A DNA stretch of 64,000 bases from contig CAYQVB010000003.1 in the NCBI GenBank assembly GCA_964420925.1, positions 58,282 to 122,281 on the forward strand. Direction: 5' to 3'. Below the pieces are notes generated by a model. That model was not told the DNA's origin. It saw only the letters and a program-made list of their open reading frames with translations, and ran no database searches. The stretch comes from JAJEAD01 sp964420925 (GTDB taxonomy: Bacteria; Pseudomonadota; Gammaproteobacteria; HK1). The position numbers were made by a program, and so were the translations under genes. Of this stretch, positions 17,234 through 26,193 are shown piece after piece; position 1 is the stretch's first letter, and each line of letters starts with the position of its first letter.

Positions 17234-17353
17234 TCGGAACAGCGCTCCCTTCGACGAACGACCCGAGATGATACCAGCGCTGTTGCTGCCCACCTTGATC
17301 TCGTGCGCGGACGGCGACCATCATCGGTCTCGACCCGCCAGGGGATTGTGCGC

Positions 17354-17836
17354 ATGAGCACCCGCGAGCTCACCCACTTCAACCGCCAGGGCGACGTGCA
17401 CATGGTGGATGTCGCAGAGAAGGCGCCTACGCGGCGCCGGGCCGTGGCGGAGGGGCGCATCCGGATGCAGCCCGAGACCCTGGACCGCATCGTCTCCGGC
17501 CGGCACGACAAGGGAGACGTGCTCGCGGTGGCGCGCGTCGCGGGCATCATGGGGGCGAAACGGACCGCGGACCTGGTTCCGCTCTGTCACCCGCTCCCCC
17601 TGACCCACATCGATCTTGATCTGCGCCCCAGCGAGTCTCCTTCCTCCGTGCTGTGCACCGCCCGCGTCGAAACGGTCTCCCGTACCGGAGTGGAAATGGA
17701 AGCGCTCACCGCGGTGCAGGTCGCACTGCTCACCGTGTACGACATGTGCAAGGCGGTCGACCGGGGAATGACCATCGACGGGGTGCGTCTCATGGAGAAG
17801 TCGGGAGGGCGCTCAGGTACCTGGCTACGTTCCTGA
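17354..17836 (+). CDS. moaC: Cyclic pyranopterin monophosphate synthase MoaC
   Basis: Catalyses the second half of the first step of molybdenum cofactor synthesis, forming cPMP. The 160-residue protein has the family motifs LVPLCHPLPLTHIDLDL, GVEMEALTAVQVALLTVYDM and the near-terminal MEKSGG. The start is the ATG at 17354, with AGGGGA 9 bases upstream. Its cofactor is needed by the formate dehydrogenase and aldehyde oxidoreductase genes in this window. Confidence 0.97.
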   Translation: MSTRELTHFNRQGDVHMVDVAEKAPTRRRAVAEGRIRMQPETLDRIVSGRHDKGDVLAVARVAGIMGAKRTADLVPLCHPLPLTHIDLDLRPSESPSSVLCTARVETVSRTGVEMEALTAVQVALLTVYDMCKAVDRGMTIDGVRLMEKSGGRSGTWLRS

Positions 17837-17897
17837 TTTCGCGCGCTCGGATCCGCTTCCGGGTTAGAATCGCGGCAGGCGACCACCGGAACCTTCC

Positions 17898-19460
17898 ATG
17901 CCCGACCAGTCGACCACGCTCGCGCAGCGCATGGCGAAGCTCAAGGACCACCTTGCGCAGGAAAACCCCATTCTCCTCGACGTGGTGAAGAGCTTCCGGG
18001 AACTCGATCAGGTCGCCTACCGGCTCGGGATGTTGAGCCCGGACGAGTCCTTCGCCACCCGCGTGCCGTGGTGGCCGATGATTTCCGTCCTCGGCACCTT
18101 CTCTTCCGGAAAGTCGACTTTTCTCAACGACTTGCTCGGTCACCGGCTGCAAAAGACCGGCAACCAGGCGGTGGACGACAAGTTCACGGTGCTGTGCTTC
18201 GGCAGCGAAGGCGAGAGCCGCACGCTGCCGGGCCGCGCGCTGGACGGCGACCCGCGCTTCCCCTTCTATCAGATGAGCACCGCCATCGAAGAGGTCGCAC
18301 CCGGAGAAGGCCCGCGCATCGACGTCTACCTGCAGCTCAAGACCTCCCCCTCGGAGCGACTGCGGGGCAAGATCTTCATCGATTCTCCCGGCTTCGATGC
18401 GGACGAGCAGCGCAACTCCACCCTTCGCATCACCGACCACATCATGGACCTCGCGGATCTGGTCCTGGTCTTCTTCGATGCGCGCCATCCCGAACCAGGG
18501 GCGATGCAGGACACCCTTCAGCATCTCGTGGCGGACACCATTCACCGCGCCGACTCGAACAAGTTCCTCTACATCCTGAACCAGATCGACAACGCCGCCC
18601 GCGAGGACAACCCGGAAGAGGTGTTTGCGGCCTGGCACCGGGCGCTGGCCCAGAAGGGGCTCACCGCCGGGCGCTTCTACCGTCTCTATTCACCGGATGC
18701 GGCCATCCAGATCGAAGAGCCGCAGCTTCGACAACGTTTCGAGGAGAAACGCGCCGAAGACATGGCGGAAATCGAGGCGCGCCTCGGCCAGGTCGAAGTG
18801 GAACGCGCCTACCGCATCATCGGAGTGCTGGAACAGGCCGCAAGATCGATCGAGGAACGCGTCATGCCGGCCGTGTCTCGGGCCAAGGCCTCGTGGCGCC
18901 GCCGGCTGTGGCTGCTCGACGGCCTCCTGCTCGGCGGAGCCGTCGCGGCATTTCTCGCGTGGAGCATTTCCGGCGGCCACTGGACGGGACTCAGCTTTCA
19001 GCATCCCTGGTGGCTGGCCCTGCGCGCTCACCCCCTTGCGCTCGGCATCGTCCTCGTCATGCTCGTGGGGGCGGCGCTGTACGTGCACTTCCTCGTGAGA
19101 CGGATCGCGGCACGCACGGTGCGCGCGGGGCTGCGCCGGCGACGTGATCTCGAAGGGGCGGTGCAGTGGGTGCTCGGCGCCTTCGATCACAACACGGTGC
19201 CCTGGCGCTGGTCCCTGAGCCTGCGTCCCGCCGGCTGGAACACGGCCGCGAAGAGAAGGATCACGCAGGTGCTGGAGGACGCGGACCGGTACGTGCAGGC
19301 GCTCAACAGCCGCTTCACGGACCCGTCGGGGAGAAACGCCGCGCCTCGGGAAGAGCAGGAGGGTTCCTCGCCGCCCCCTTCCCCGGGGGGCGAGGACACC
19401 GAGCGCAGCGCAACGCATCGACGCGATGCCGTACCCGGTGCCCCGGAAGCGGCGCACTAG
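17898..19460 (+). CDS. Dynamin-like GTPase with two membrane helices
   Basis: The 520-residue protein has a dynamin-type GTPase: P-loop GTFSSGKST at residues 66-74, a G3 region FIDSPGFDADEQ near residue 158, and an NQID G4-like motif. The C-terminal half has two hydrophobic hairpin helices (LWLLDGLLLGGAVAAFLAW and LALGIVLVMLVGAALYVHFLV), followed by a basic amphipathic stretch. Bacterial relatives act in membrane remodelling or stress protection, but this subfamily has no firm role. It stands alone between moaC and pcm, and ends in a disordered Pro/Ser/Glu-rich tail. Confidence 0.88.
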   Translation: MPDQSTTLAQRMAKLKDHLAQENPILLDVVKSFRELDQVAYRLGMLSPDESFATRVPWWPMISVLGTFSSGKSTFLNDLLGHRLQKTGNQAVDDKFTVLCFGSEGESRTLPGRALDGDPRFPFYQMSTAIEEVAPGEGPRIDVYLQLKTSPSERLRGKIFIDSPGFDADEQRNSTLRITDHIMDLADLVLVFFDARHPEPGAMQDTLQHLVADTIHRADSNKFLYILNQIDNAAREDNPEEVFAAWHRALAQKGLTAGRFYRLYSPDAAIQIEEPQLRQRFEEKRAEDMAEIEARLGQVEVERAYRIIGVLEQAARSIEERVMPAVSRAKASWRRRLWLLDGLLLGGAVAAFLAWSISGGHWTGLSFQHPWWLALRAHPLALGIVLVMLVGAALYVHFLVRRIAARTVRAGLRRRRDLEGAVQWVLGAFDHNTVPWRWSLSLRPAGWNTAAKRRITQVLEDADRYVQALNSRFTDPSGRNAAPREEQEGSSPPPSPGGEDTERSATHRRDAVPGAPEAAH

Positions 19461-19464
19461 CAGG

Positions 19465-19476
19465 CCCTTGCAAGGG
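19465..19476. promoter_or_regulatory. 12-bp perfect palindrome upstream of pcm
   Basis: CCCTTGCAAGGG begins 4 bases after the dynamin-like gene stop, and a TATGAT hexamer (19478-19483) sits just after it. It could be an operator at a promoter for pcm-tolC, or a weak stem-loop at the end of the preceding transcript. Confidence 0.3.
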
Positions 19477-19635
19477 TTATGATCGAGTGAGCCCGAGTTC
19501 GAGCCCTCGACCGCCGGCCCCGTCCGGCCGGGCCGGGCCGCTCCGACGCACCGGGCGGGAGCTCGGGCGCGCGACCCGCTAGTTGGAGCCCGGACAGGGA
19601 GTGCCCGGAAGCAGCAACCGCAAAGAGACCGCCGC

Positions 19636-20292
19636 ATGGACATCGAGAGAGCCCGATACAACATGGTCGAACAGCAGATTCGGCCATGGGAGGTTCTCGA
19701 TACCGAGGTCCTCGGCCTGTTCCAGCGTTGCCCGCGGGACGCCTACGTGCCCGAGGAGTACCGTGCGCTCGCCTATGCGGACACCCGCATTCCGCTCGGG
19801 GACGGACAGGAGATGCTGCTGCCCCGGGAGGAAGCGCGATTGCTGCAGGCGTTGCAGCTCGGGCGCGGTGACTCGGTGCTCGAAGTGGGAACGGGGAGTG
19901 GCTATCTGAGCGCGTTGCTCGCGGCTTCGTCGCGTCACGTCACGAGCGTCGAAATTCACGAAGGGCTCAGCGCGCGGGCGGGCCGGCTCCTCGCCGCCGA
20001 GGGCGTCTACAACGTTGCTCTCGAAGTCGGAGACGGGCATCGCGGGTGGCCGGCCGGCGGCACGTCCTACGATGCAATCGCACTGACCGGAGCGGTGCAC
20101 GAGTTGGACGCGGCGCTGCTGGACCAGCTCGAGATCGGGGGGCGCCTGTTCGCGATCGTCGGACAGGCTCCAGCGATGGAAGCCTGCCTGGTGACCCGCA
20201 CGTCGAGCCGGCAATGGGACACGGAGAGCCTGTTCGAAACCGTCGTCCCGCACCTCTGCGGGGGGGTCCCGCCGCAGCGCTTCGAGTTCTAG
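19636..20292 (+). CDS. pcm: Protein-L-isoaspartate O-methyltransferase
   Basis: Repairs isoaspartyl damage by SAM-dependent carboxyl methylation. The 218-residue protein has the N-terminal RARYNMVEQQIRPW helix of the family and a SAM site VLEVGTGSGYLSALLA near residues 82-96. It also has the DAIALTGAVHEL strand that replaces the usual AAA/TG motif. It is 22 bases upstream of the TolC-type gene, a pairing seen in many gammaproteobacteria. Confidence 0.92.
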   Translation: MDIERARYNMVEQQIRPWEVLDTEVLGLFQRCPRDAYVPEEYRALAYADTRIPLGDGQEMLLPREEARLLQALQLGRGDSVLEVGTGSGYLSALLAASSRHVTSVEIHEGLSARAGRLLAAEGVYNVALEVGDGHRGWPAGGTSYDAIALTGAVHELDAALLDQLEIGGRLFAIVGQAPAMEACLVTRTSSRQWDTESLFETVVPHLCGGVPPQRFEF

Positions 20293-20314
20293 AACCATAG
20301 CGGAGGCACAGGCA

Positions 20315-21616
20315 GTGCGATCAAGAACCACGTCACGGCTCACGTCGATGATCGGTCTCCTCGCGACGCTTCTGGTCGCAGGGCCGAGCGGGGCGGCCAG
20401 CATCGACCTGTCGGGCGTCTACGAGCTCGCCCTGACCCGGGATCCCGTCTTCCTGGCCGCGGCGGCGGCAAATCGGGCTGCGCTCGAAAGGCCGGCCCAG
20501 GCCCGCGCCGCGTTGCGACCGAGAATCACCACCCACCTCGACTTGAGCGCAAACGACGACACCGACTTTGGAAACGTCATCAAGCTCACGCTCGACCAGC
20601 CCGTGTACCGCGGGGCGCTCAACATCGCTCTGATGCAAGCCGACATCCTCCTCGAGCAGGACCACCTGCGCTATGCATCCGCAAGGCAGGATCTGATGCT
20701 GCGCGCTTCGCAGGGCTACTTCGACGTGCTGCGAGCGGCCGACGAGCTGTCCTTCGCCCAGGCCACCAAGGATGCCTTCGGACAGCAGCTCGAGCAAAGC
20801 CGACAGCGATTCGAGGTCGGCCTCATCGCGGCGACGGACGTCGAAGAAGCGAAGGCGGGATTCGATCGGGCTCGCGCTCAGGTTATCGCAGCGGAGAACG
20901 ATCTCGACACCGCCCGGGAAGCGCTCCGCGAAGTCACCGGCGAATATCACCACGATCTCGCCGGCCTGGGTCGGGATCTGCCCCTGGTCGTTCCGGAGCC
21001 GGCGGACATCGACGCGTGGACGGAACTGGGGCTTCGCCAGAACCTCGACGTGGGCGCGGCGGAGCTCGCCTCCCGTTACGCGCGGGGCGAGATCAGGCGC
21101 CGGGAAGCGGGAAGGCTGCCGACCGTCGACCTGAACGCGGAGTACAAACGCAATGCCGGCGGCCGCTTCCATGCAATGCGCACCGACGGCAGCAGCGCCC
21201 TGGTCGAGTTGAGAGTCCGCCTGCCCCTCTACCAGGGCGGCCAGGTGCTGTCCTCGACCCGCGAGAGCCTTCACCTCCATCAACAGGCGCTGGAAGAGTA
21301 CGAACGCGCGAAGCGCAATGCGCAGCGACGCACCCGGGAGGCCTTCCTCGGCGTGAAATCGGGCATCTCCCGAGTCGAAGCGCTCGCGCAGGCGGTGCGT
21401 TCGGCACTATCGGCCAAGGAGGCGATCGAAGCCGGGTTCCAGGTCGGAACCCGCACCTCGGTGGACGTTCTGAACGCGGAACGGGATGTGTTCGGAGCGA
21501 GACGCGACCACACCGCGGCGCGCTACGACTACATCCTCAACGTGCTCCGCCTCAAACGCTTTGCCGGCACCCTGTCCGAGGAGGATCTCTTCACCGTAAA
21601 TGCCTGGCTCCAGTAG
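20315..21616 (+). CDS. tolC: TolC-family outer membrane efflux channel protein
   Basis: The 433-residue outer membrane channel subunit works with inner-membrane efflux or type I secretion partners, which are not in the window. It has a signal peptide (MIGLLATLLVAGPSGAAS from about residue 12). Two long helical repeats follow, rich in Ala, Arg and Glu, with the family motifs YFDVLRAADELSFA, RFEVGLIAATDVEEAKA, QNLDV and GTRTSVDVLNAERDVF. The GTG at 20315 is set by GGAGG 8 bases upstream. The gene is cotranscribed with pcm. Confidence 0.93.
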   Translation: MRSRTTSRLTSMIGLLATLLVAGPSGAASIDLSGVYELALTRDPVFLAAAAANRAALERPAQARAALRPRITTHLDLSANDDTDFGNVIKLTLDQPVYRGALNIALMQADILLEQDHLRYASARQDLMLRASQGYFDVLRAADELSFAQATKDAFGQQLEQSRQRFEVGLIAATDVEEAKAGFDRARAQVIAAENDLDTAREALREVTGEYHHDLAGLGRDLPLVVPEPADIDAWTELGLRQNLDVGAAELASRYARGEIRRREAGRLPTVDLNAEYKRNAGGRFHAMRTDGSSALVELRVRLPLYQGGQVLSSTRESLHLHQQALEEYERAKRNAQRRTREAFLGVKSGISRVEALAQAVRSALSAKEAIEAGFQVGTRTSVDVLNAERDVFGARRDHTAARYDYILNVLRLKRFAGTLSEEDLFTVNAWLQ

Positions 21617-21623
21617 CCGCCCG

Positions 21624-21641
21624 CCCGCGCCGCAGCGCGGG
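21624..21641 (+). terminator. Hairpin after the TolC-type gene
   Basis: CCCGCGC-CGCA-GCGCGGG starts 7 bases after the stop codon. It is a compact 7-bp GC stem without a following T-run, so it is a plausible but unproven terminator. Confidence 0.45.
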
Positions 21642-21687
21642 TGCTCACCTTGAGTGGAATCCGACTGAAAGGATCGCGTCGCCCCCG

Positions 21688-21712
21688 GCGCTTCGCCCGT
21701 CGTACGAAGCGC
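21688..21712. terminator. Second hairpin upstream of gpmA
   Basis: GCGCTTCG and CGAAGCGC form a perfect 8-bp stem around a 9-base loop, flanked by partly matching CCGG blocks. It lies in the 206-base gap between tolC and gpmA and could end transcription or fold in the gpmA leader. Confidence 0.4.
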
Positions 21713-21822
21713 ACCGGCGGCGTGCGTGAAGACGCCGCAGGCGGGACGGGACACCCACGAGGGAGTCATCGCCCGCGTGCACCGGGCCGAATCCCGCGCC
21801 GCATCGAAGGAGTGATGGCACG

Positions 21823-22608
21823 GTGATCGATCTGGTGCTTCTCCGCCACGGGGAGAGCGAATGGAATCGGGAGAACCGGTTCACGGGCTGGGTCGATGTC
21901 GACCTCACCCCGAAGGGCGTGCAGGAGGCCAGGGATGCGGGCGCGAGGCTGCTCCGCGAAAGCTTCTCCTTCGACATCGCGTACACCTCGTTGCTCAAGA
22001 GGGCGATACGCACTCTCTGGCTCGTGCTCGATGAAATGGACCTGATGTGGGTGCCGGTGCACCGGCGCTGGCGCCTGAACGAACGGCACTACGGGGACCT
22101 CCAGGGGCTCGACAAGGCCGAGACCGCGGCCCGCTTCGGGGAACACCAGGTGCTGCTGTGGCGCCGGAGCTTCGATGTCCCGCCCCCACTGCTTCCAGCC
22201 GGCGACGAGCGCCTTCCGGCCCGGGAGCAGCGCTACCGCGGCATCGATCCCTCGCTCCTCCCCCGCGGCGAGTGCCTCAAGGACACGATGGAGCGCCTCA
22301 TGCCGTGCTGGGAAGGAGACATCCTGCCCGACCTGGAACAGGGAAAGCGGGTGCTCGTCGTGGCCCACGGCAACTCGCTGCGCGCGATCGTGGCCCACCT
22401 CGATGGCATCTCCGCTCGGGACATCCTGCGTGTGAACATTCCGACCGGAGTACCGCTGGTCTATCGACTGGACGAATCGCTCTGCGCGGCGGACCGCCGC
22501 TATCTCGGAGACTCCGCCGAGATCGAGCGGGCGATGCACTCCGTGGCCTCGCAGGGCCGGCCCCGGTCCCGGGTTCGCCCGACGACCGAGGCGAGGGGGA
22601 GGCGGTGA
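21823..22608 (+). CDS. gpmA: 2,3-bisphosphoglycerate-dependent phosphoglycerate mutase
   Basis: Glycolytic interconversion of 3- and 2-phosphoglycerate. The phosphohistidine motif is LVLLRHGESEWNRENRFTGW at the N-terminus, followed by NERHYGDLQGLDKAETA. The second catalytic His is in VVAHGNSLRAIVAHLDG. The 261-residue length fits, plus a short Arg-rich C-terminal tail. GTG 21823 is the start, with AAGGAG about 10 bases upstream. An overlapping ATG just before would only encode three residues. Its stop overlaps the next start (GTGA). Confidence 0.96.
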   Translation: MIDLVLLRHGESEWNRENRFTGWVDVDLTPKGVQEARDAGARLLRESFSFDIAYTSLLKRAIRTLWLVLDEMDLMWVPVHRRWRLNERHYGDLQGLDKAETAARFGEHQVLLWRRSFDVPPPLLPAGDERLPAREQRYRGIDPSLLPRGECLKDTMERLMPCWEGDILPDLEQGKRVLVVAHGNSLRAIVAHLDGISARDILRVNIPTGVPLVYRLDESLCAADRRYLGDSAEIERAMHSVASQGRPRSRVRPTTEARGRR

Positions 22609-23330
22609 GCGTTTCGCGAGCGCTCGTCGTGGCGATGCTCCTTGCCCTGCCCCTGGACGAGCCAAGCGCGTTTCCCGATCGCTTTGCGGCAAGTTACACC
22701 CTGCACGCCGGCGATTTCGAGGTGGGCACGACGAGCATATCCCTGTCTCCGATGGGCGACGGCCGCTTCGAGTACACGAGCGTCAGCCGCACCAAGGGAG
22801 TTGCGTCGTTGCTGGGCAAGAGGGAAGTCCGGGAGCGCAGCGTCTGGGAGCCCTCCGGATCGCAGATCCGCTCCCTGCGTTACGACTACGAGCGTCGGGG
22901 AACCAAGGAACGTCGAGTCGAGGTGATATTCGACTGGAGCACGGGGCGGGTGACCAACCACGTCAACGGGGAGACTTGGCAGATGGAGGTGCCGGAGCCG
23001 ACTTTCGACCGCCAGAGCCACCTGCTGGCGTTGATGCGCGATCTCGCGTCGGGCGCCCGGCCCGCGAGCTACCGGGTCGCCGACGGCGGCAAGCTGAAGA
23101 CCTACCAGTTCAGCCACCTCGGCCATGAACGCGTGCCGACCGCGTTCGGCAACCTGGACACCGTCGTGGTGGAGCGCACTCAACCCGGCGCCACCCGGCG
23201 AACCACCTTCTGGTTTGCGCCCTCTTTCGACTATCTTCCGGTGCAGATCGAGCACCGGGAAGACGGCGGCTCCATCGTGGTGCGGATCCGCGACGTATCC
23301 GGTTTCGAAGCTCGCGACGCCAACGGCTAG
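22605..23330 (+). CDS. DUF3108 exported protein
   Basis: A 241-residue protein with an N-terminal hydrophobic signal (ALVVAMLLALPL). A beta-rich domain matching DUF3108 follows, with FAASYTLHAGDFEVGTTSIS near the start and FWFAPSFDYLPVQIEHRE near the end. The family is periplasmic and of unknown function. The GTG at 22605 overlaps the gpmA stop, so translation is coupled. It converges on, and overlaps by 4 bases, the iron-sulfur scaffold gene. Confidence 0.88.
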   Translation: MSVSRALVVAMLLALPLDEPSAFPDRFAASYTLHAGDFEVGTTSISLSPMGDGRFEYTSVSRTKGVASLLGKREVRERSVWEPSGSQIRSLRYDYERRGTKERRVEVIFDWSTGRVTNHVNGETWQMEVPEPTFDRQSHLLALMRDLASGARPASYRVADGGKLKTYQFSHLGHERVPTAFGNLDTVVVERTQPGATRRTTFWFAPSFDYLPVQIEHREDGGSIVVRIRDVSGFEARDANG

Positions 23331-23773
23331 CGCTCCGCCCCGCCCTCCTCTGATTCGGCGTCGGACAGTGCTGCCGCCAGAGCGTCGAAGGCGAGCGTGA
23401 CGCATTCGTGCCGGCTGGAGAAGTATCGAGCGGGCGCGAACATCTCCAGCGCTTCCCACGGGGCTTCGAAGTGGGAAGGCCCTCCTCGAAGCATCGCCGC
23501 CACTTCGTCGCGCACCCCGGCCACATCGCGGGCGGTGACCCCCGCCGCCGAGCTCCCGATGACGGAGGCCGCCGCCTCGCAGAGCAGGCAGCCCCGCACC
23601 CGGTGCGCAAGCGTGGATACCCTGGCGCCCTCTACACACACATCGAAGTCCACTCGATCACCGCACAGCGGATTGTCGACCCTGGCGGTACCGTGGGGGC
23701 TGGCCAGCGCTCCCGCACCGACCGCGGCGGCGGCGGTGTCGAGTATCGCGCGATGGTAGAGATCCTGGCTCAC
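23327..23773 (-). CDS. NifU/IscU-like iron-sulfur cluster scaffold protein
   Basis: A 148-residue scaffold with the three family cysteines in order: NPLCGDRVDF, RGCLLCEAAAS and RHECVTLAF. It is expected to assemble an Fe-S cluster transiently. The GTG at 23773 overlaps the TGA of the upstream molybdenum-cofactor fusion gene. The pair is therefore translationally coupled, which suggests service to the Mo/W enzymes encoded nearby and not general housekeeping. Its stop shares four bases with the convergent DUF3108 stop. Confidence 0.88.
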   Translation of the reverse strand: MSQDLYHRAILDTAAAAVGAGALASPHGTARVDNPLCGDRVDFDVCVEGARVSTLAHRVRGCLLCEAAASVIGSSAAGVTARDVAGVRDEVAAMLRGGPSHFEAPWEALEMFAPARYFSSRHECVTLAFDALAAALSDAESEEGGAER

Positions 23774-25434
23774 CACGACGCGGGCCCCTCGTCCGGACCC
23801 CGAAGATCTCCCGCGACATGCACGGCGGCCATTCCCTCTCCCGCGCAGACGCGGGCCAGCGCCTCCGGGGAGTCCACGTCCATCAGGATGGAGGCATCGT
23901 CGATCGGCACTTCGCGCACCACTTCGGAGTGCTCTCCAATCAGGTGGCGCGCACCCGCATCGCCCCGAATGCGCCGTATCTCGGCAAAGAAGCGGCGGGA
24001 CCACAGTACGGGATTTCCGCGCTTGCCCCGATGGGTCGGAACGCAGACTTCGGCTCCGTGCCCAGGATCGAATGCGGCGATGATGTGGTCGAGCACCTCC
24101 ACCGAGACTGCCGGCATGTCTCCGAGGCAGATCAATGCGCCCTCCACGTCTGTGGGCAGCGAGCTGAGCCCGGCCGCGATGGAAGTGCTGATTCCCCGTT
24201 CGAAGCCCGGGTTGTACACCAGTTGCACATCCTGACCGGCCAGCATCTCTTCCACGCGGAGCCGCTCGAATCCGGTGACCACGTGCACGGCGCAGGCACT
24301 CGACTCGAGCGCATGCGCGACGACCCTTGCGAGCATCGGCGCGCCATCCACCACCGCGAGCAGCTTGTTGACGGGACCCATTCGGCGCGACTGGCCGGCG
24401 GCAAGGACGAGAGCGGCCACCCGCGGGGGGCGGCGAACGCTCGTCGCGACATCCGCCGGCACATGCAGCACCTTTTCGAGACCGCCGACCCCGAGCGCGG
24501 CCACGCCCCCCGAGTCGACGGGTACCCGCGCGGCAAAGCGTTCGAGCAGGAGGTCAAAGCTGCCCCGGCGCGAAGAGCGGGCGCTGCCGGGAGCCGCCAG
24601 CACCGGCATGTCGCCGCAGCGCGCGAGGAGGGTCAGATGCCCCGGGTCCACCGGCATGCCCAGTCGTTCCACCACGCCTCCCGCTCCTTCGATGCCGCGC
24701 GGGATGCGATCCCGGCGATCCATGGTGGCCGAGGCGCCGATTACGAGGACGAGGTCGAGGCCGATTCGCCGGAGATCGGAGAGGGCTTCTCCGACCTCCG
24801 CCTCATGGTGCTCGCAGCATCGGGTAGCGAGAAGTGACCCGCCGAGCGCTTCCACGCGCGTTTTCGTCACCGTAGCGGTCTTTTCGAGAAGAGAGTCCTT
24901 CAAACCTTCGACCCGGGTCTGAAGGAGCCCGACCCTCAGGGGACGGAATGCGCTGACCGAGACCGAAGGCGAGAGGAGATGGGGGCCGAGTGCGTCGATC
25001 TCGTGCCTGGAAAGGGCGAGAGGCAGGACCTTCAGCGTCGCCAGCACCTGGCCCCGCTCCACCCGAGTCCAGGGCCTGAGGGTGGCGAGCGCCACGCTCT
25101 CGCCGGCCGCGTTCACTTCGTGCACCCGGCGCTCATCGATCGAAACGAGCCCCGGCTCCATGGCATACATCCTGACTCGCCCGTTGACCGGAGCCGCGCA
25201 GGCGATGCCGGCTCCGGCGAGCCTCGCCGCCACGGTGGCCGCGGCTCGATTCTCGTCGAGGTCTCCTTCTTCCGGGTGCACCACCATCACCCGAACAATG
25301 CCGGCCCGGCACAACGCTTGCACGTCTTCGCCCCCCAGAACCCGGCCTTTTCGGAGCGTCGATCCCGACACGCGCAGGGAATGGGCGAGCAGCGCTCCCT
25401 GCGCTTCCTCGGTCGGAACGGCGGCGAACTTCAC
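23770..25434 (-). CDS. Molybdopterin-binding (MoeA-like) / MobA-like nucleotidyltransferase fusion
   Basis: A 554-residue two-domain protein. Residues 1-330 form a MoeA/MogA-like pterin-binding domain (RVSGSTLRKGRVLGGEDVQ; VLVIGASATMDRRDRIP; MPVDPGHLTLLARCGDMPVL). From about residue 340 a MobA/MocA-type nucleotidyltransferase follows (ALVLAAGQSRRMGPVNKLL, ALICLGDMPAVS). It probably attaches CMP or GMP to molybdopterin for the neighbouring enzymes. The GTG at 25434 overlaps the XdhC-like stop and has a GGGAGGGGA ribosome site. The long Arg-rich upstream frame to 25746 is a shadow of the XdhC gene. Confidence 0.9.
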   Translation of the reverse strand: MKFAAVPTEEAQGALLAHSLRVSGSTLRKGRVLGGEDVQALCRAGIVRVMVVHPEEGDLDENRAAATVAARLAGAGIACAAPVNGRVRMYAMEPGLVSIDERRVHEVNAAGESVALATLRPWTRVERGQVLATLKVLPLALSRHEIDALGPHLLSPSVSVSAFRPLRVGLLQTRVEGLKDSLLEKTATVTKTRVEALGGSLLATRCCEHHEAEVGEALSDLRRIGLDLVLVIGASATMDRRDRIPRGIEGAGGVVERLGMPVDPGHLTLLARCGDMPVLAAPGSARSSRRGSFDLLLERFAARVPVDSGGVAALGVGGLEKVLHVPADVATSVRRPPRVAALVLAAGQSRRMGPVNKLLAVVDGAPMLARVVAHALESSACAVHVVTGFERLRVEEMLAGQDVQLVYNPGFERGISTSIAAGLSSLPTDVEGALICLGDMPAVSVEVLDHIIAAFDPGHGAEVCVPTHRGKRGNPVLWSRRFFAEIRRIRGDAGARHLIGEHSEVVREVPIDDASILMDVDSPEALARVCAGEGMAAVHVAGDLRGPDEGPASW

Positions 25435-26129
25435 TTCCCCTCCCCTCGGAGCACCGCGGTGATCTCGGCCACGATTGCGGTCGCGATCTCGGACGGGGAC
25501 TGCGCGCCGATGTCGAGACCGATGGGAGCGTGGATTCGAGCGAGCGCGCGCTCTTCGACGCCCGCCTGCCGGAGACGCTCGAGACGCGCGCGGTGGGTGC
25601 GGCGACTGCCCAGAGACCCGATGTAGAAAGCGGGGCTGCGAAGACCGGCGATCAGGGCCGGGTCGTCGAGCTTCGGATCGTGGGTGAGCGTCACGAGCGC
25701 GGTGCGCGAGTCCGGGGCGAGCGCGGTCACCGCATCGTCCGGCCACTCATCCACCAGAACGACGTCGGGGAATCGATCGCCGCTCGCGAAGGAGCGGCGG
25801 GGATCCACTACCACCACGTCGTAGCCCACCAGCTCCGCCATGGGCACGAGCGCCTGCGCGATGTGGACCGCGCCCACCACGACGAGCCGAAGCGGTGGAT
25901 TGAACACGTGCACGAACACCGACTCGGTCTCCGTTTCCACGCACCTTGAACGGTCCCGGCGCAGCGCGTCGCGGATCTCGGAATGAAGCTCAGGCGCGAT
26001 GGCCCCGGCGTCGGCGCGGTCGTTCTGCCGGTAGAGAGTCTGTCGGCCCGAAGACAGGTAGGTGATCACCGCGCAGGGTACCTTCTCCGCCCTCGCCTCG
26101 AGCAGCTCGTCGAGAAGATGCCGCTTCAT
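25431..26129 (-). CDS. XdhC-family protein, C-terminal (Rossmann) part
   Basis: The 232-residue protein carries the XdhC Rossmann domain (LRLVVVGAVHIAQALVPMA; VVVVDPRRSFAS; VTLTHDPKLDDPAL; YIGSLGSRRTHRARLERL). XdhC/CoxI proteins load or sulfurate the cofactor of xanthine-dehydrogenase-family enzymes. The short N-terminal XdhC domain is a separate gene just upstream, so the usual protein is split in two. ATG 26129; the stop overlaps the next gene's GTG. Confidence 0.9.
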   Translation of the reverse strand: MKRHLLDELLEARAEKVPCAVITYLSSGRQTLYRQNDRADAGAIAPELHSEIRDALRRDRSRCVETETESVFVHVFNPPLRLVVVGAVHIAQALVPMAELVGYDVVVVDPRRSFASGDRFPDVVLVDEWPDDAVTALAPDSRTALVTLTHDPKLDDPALIAGLRSPAFYIGSLGSRRTHRARLERLRQAGVEERALARIHAPIGLDIGAQSPSEIATAIVAEITAVLRGEGK

Positions 26130-26193
26130 GCGCGCAGGGGACGGCAGCCAGCGCCGGCGCTGCCGATTCGTCCATCCAAGCCGGAGCGGCAGC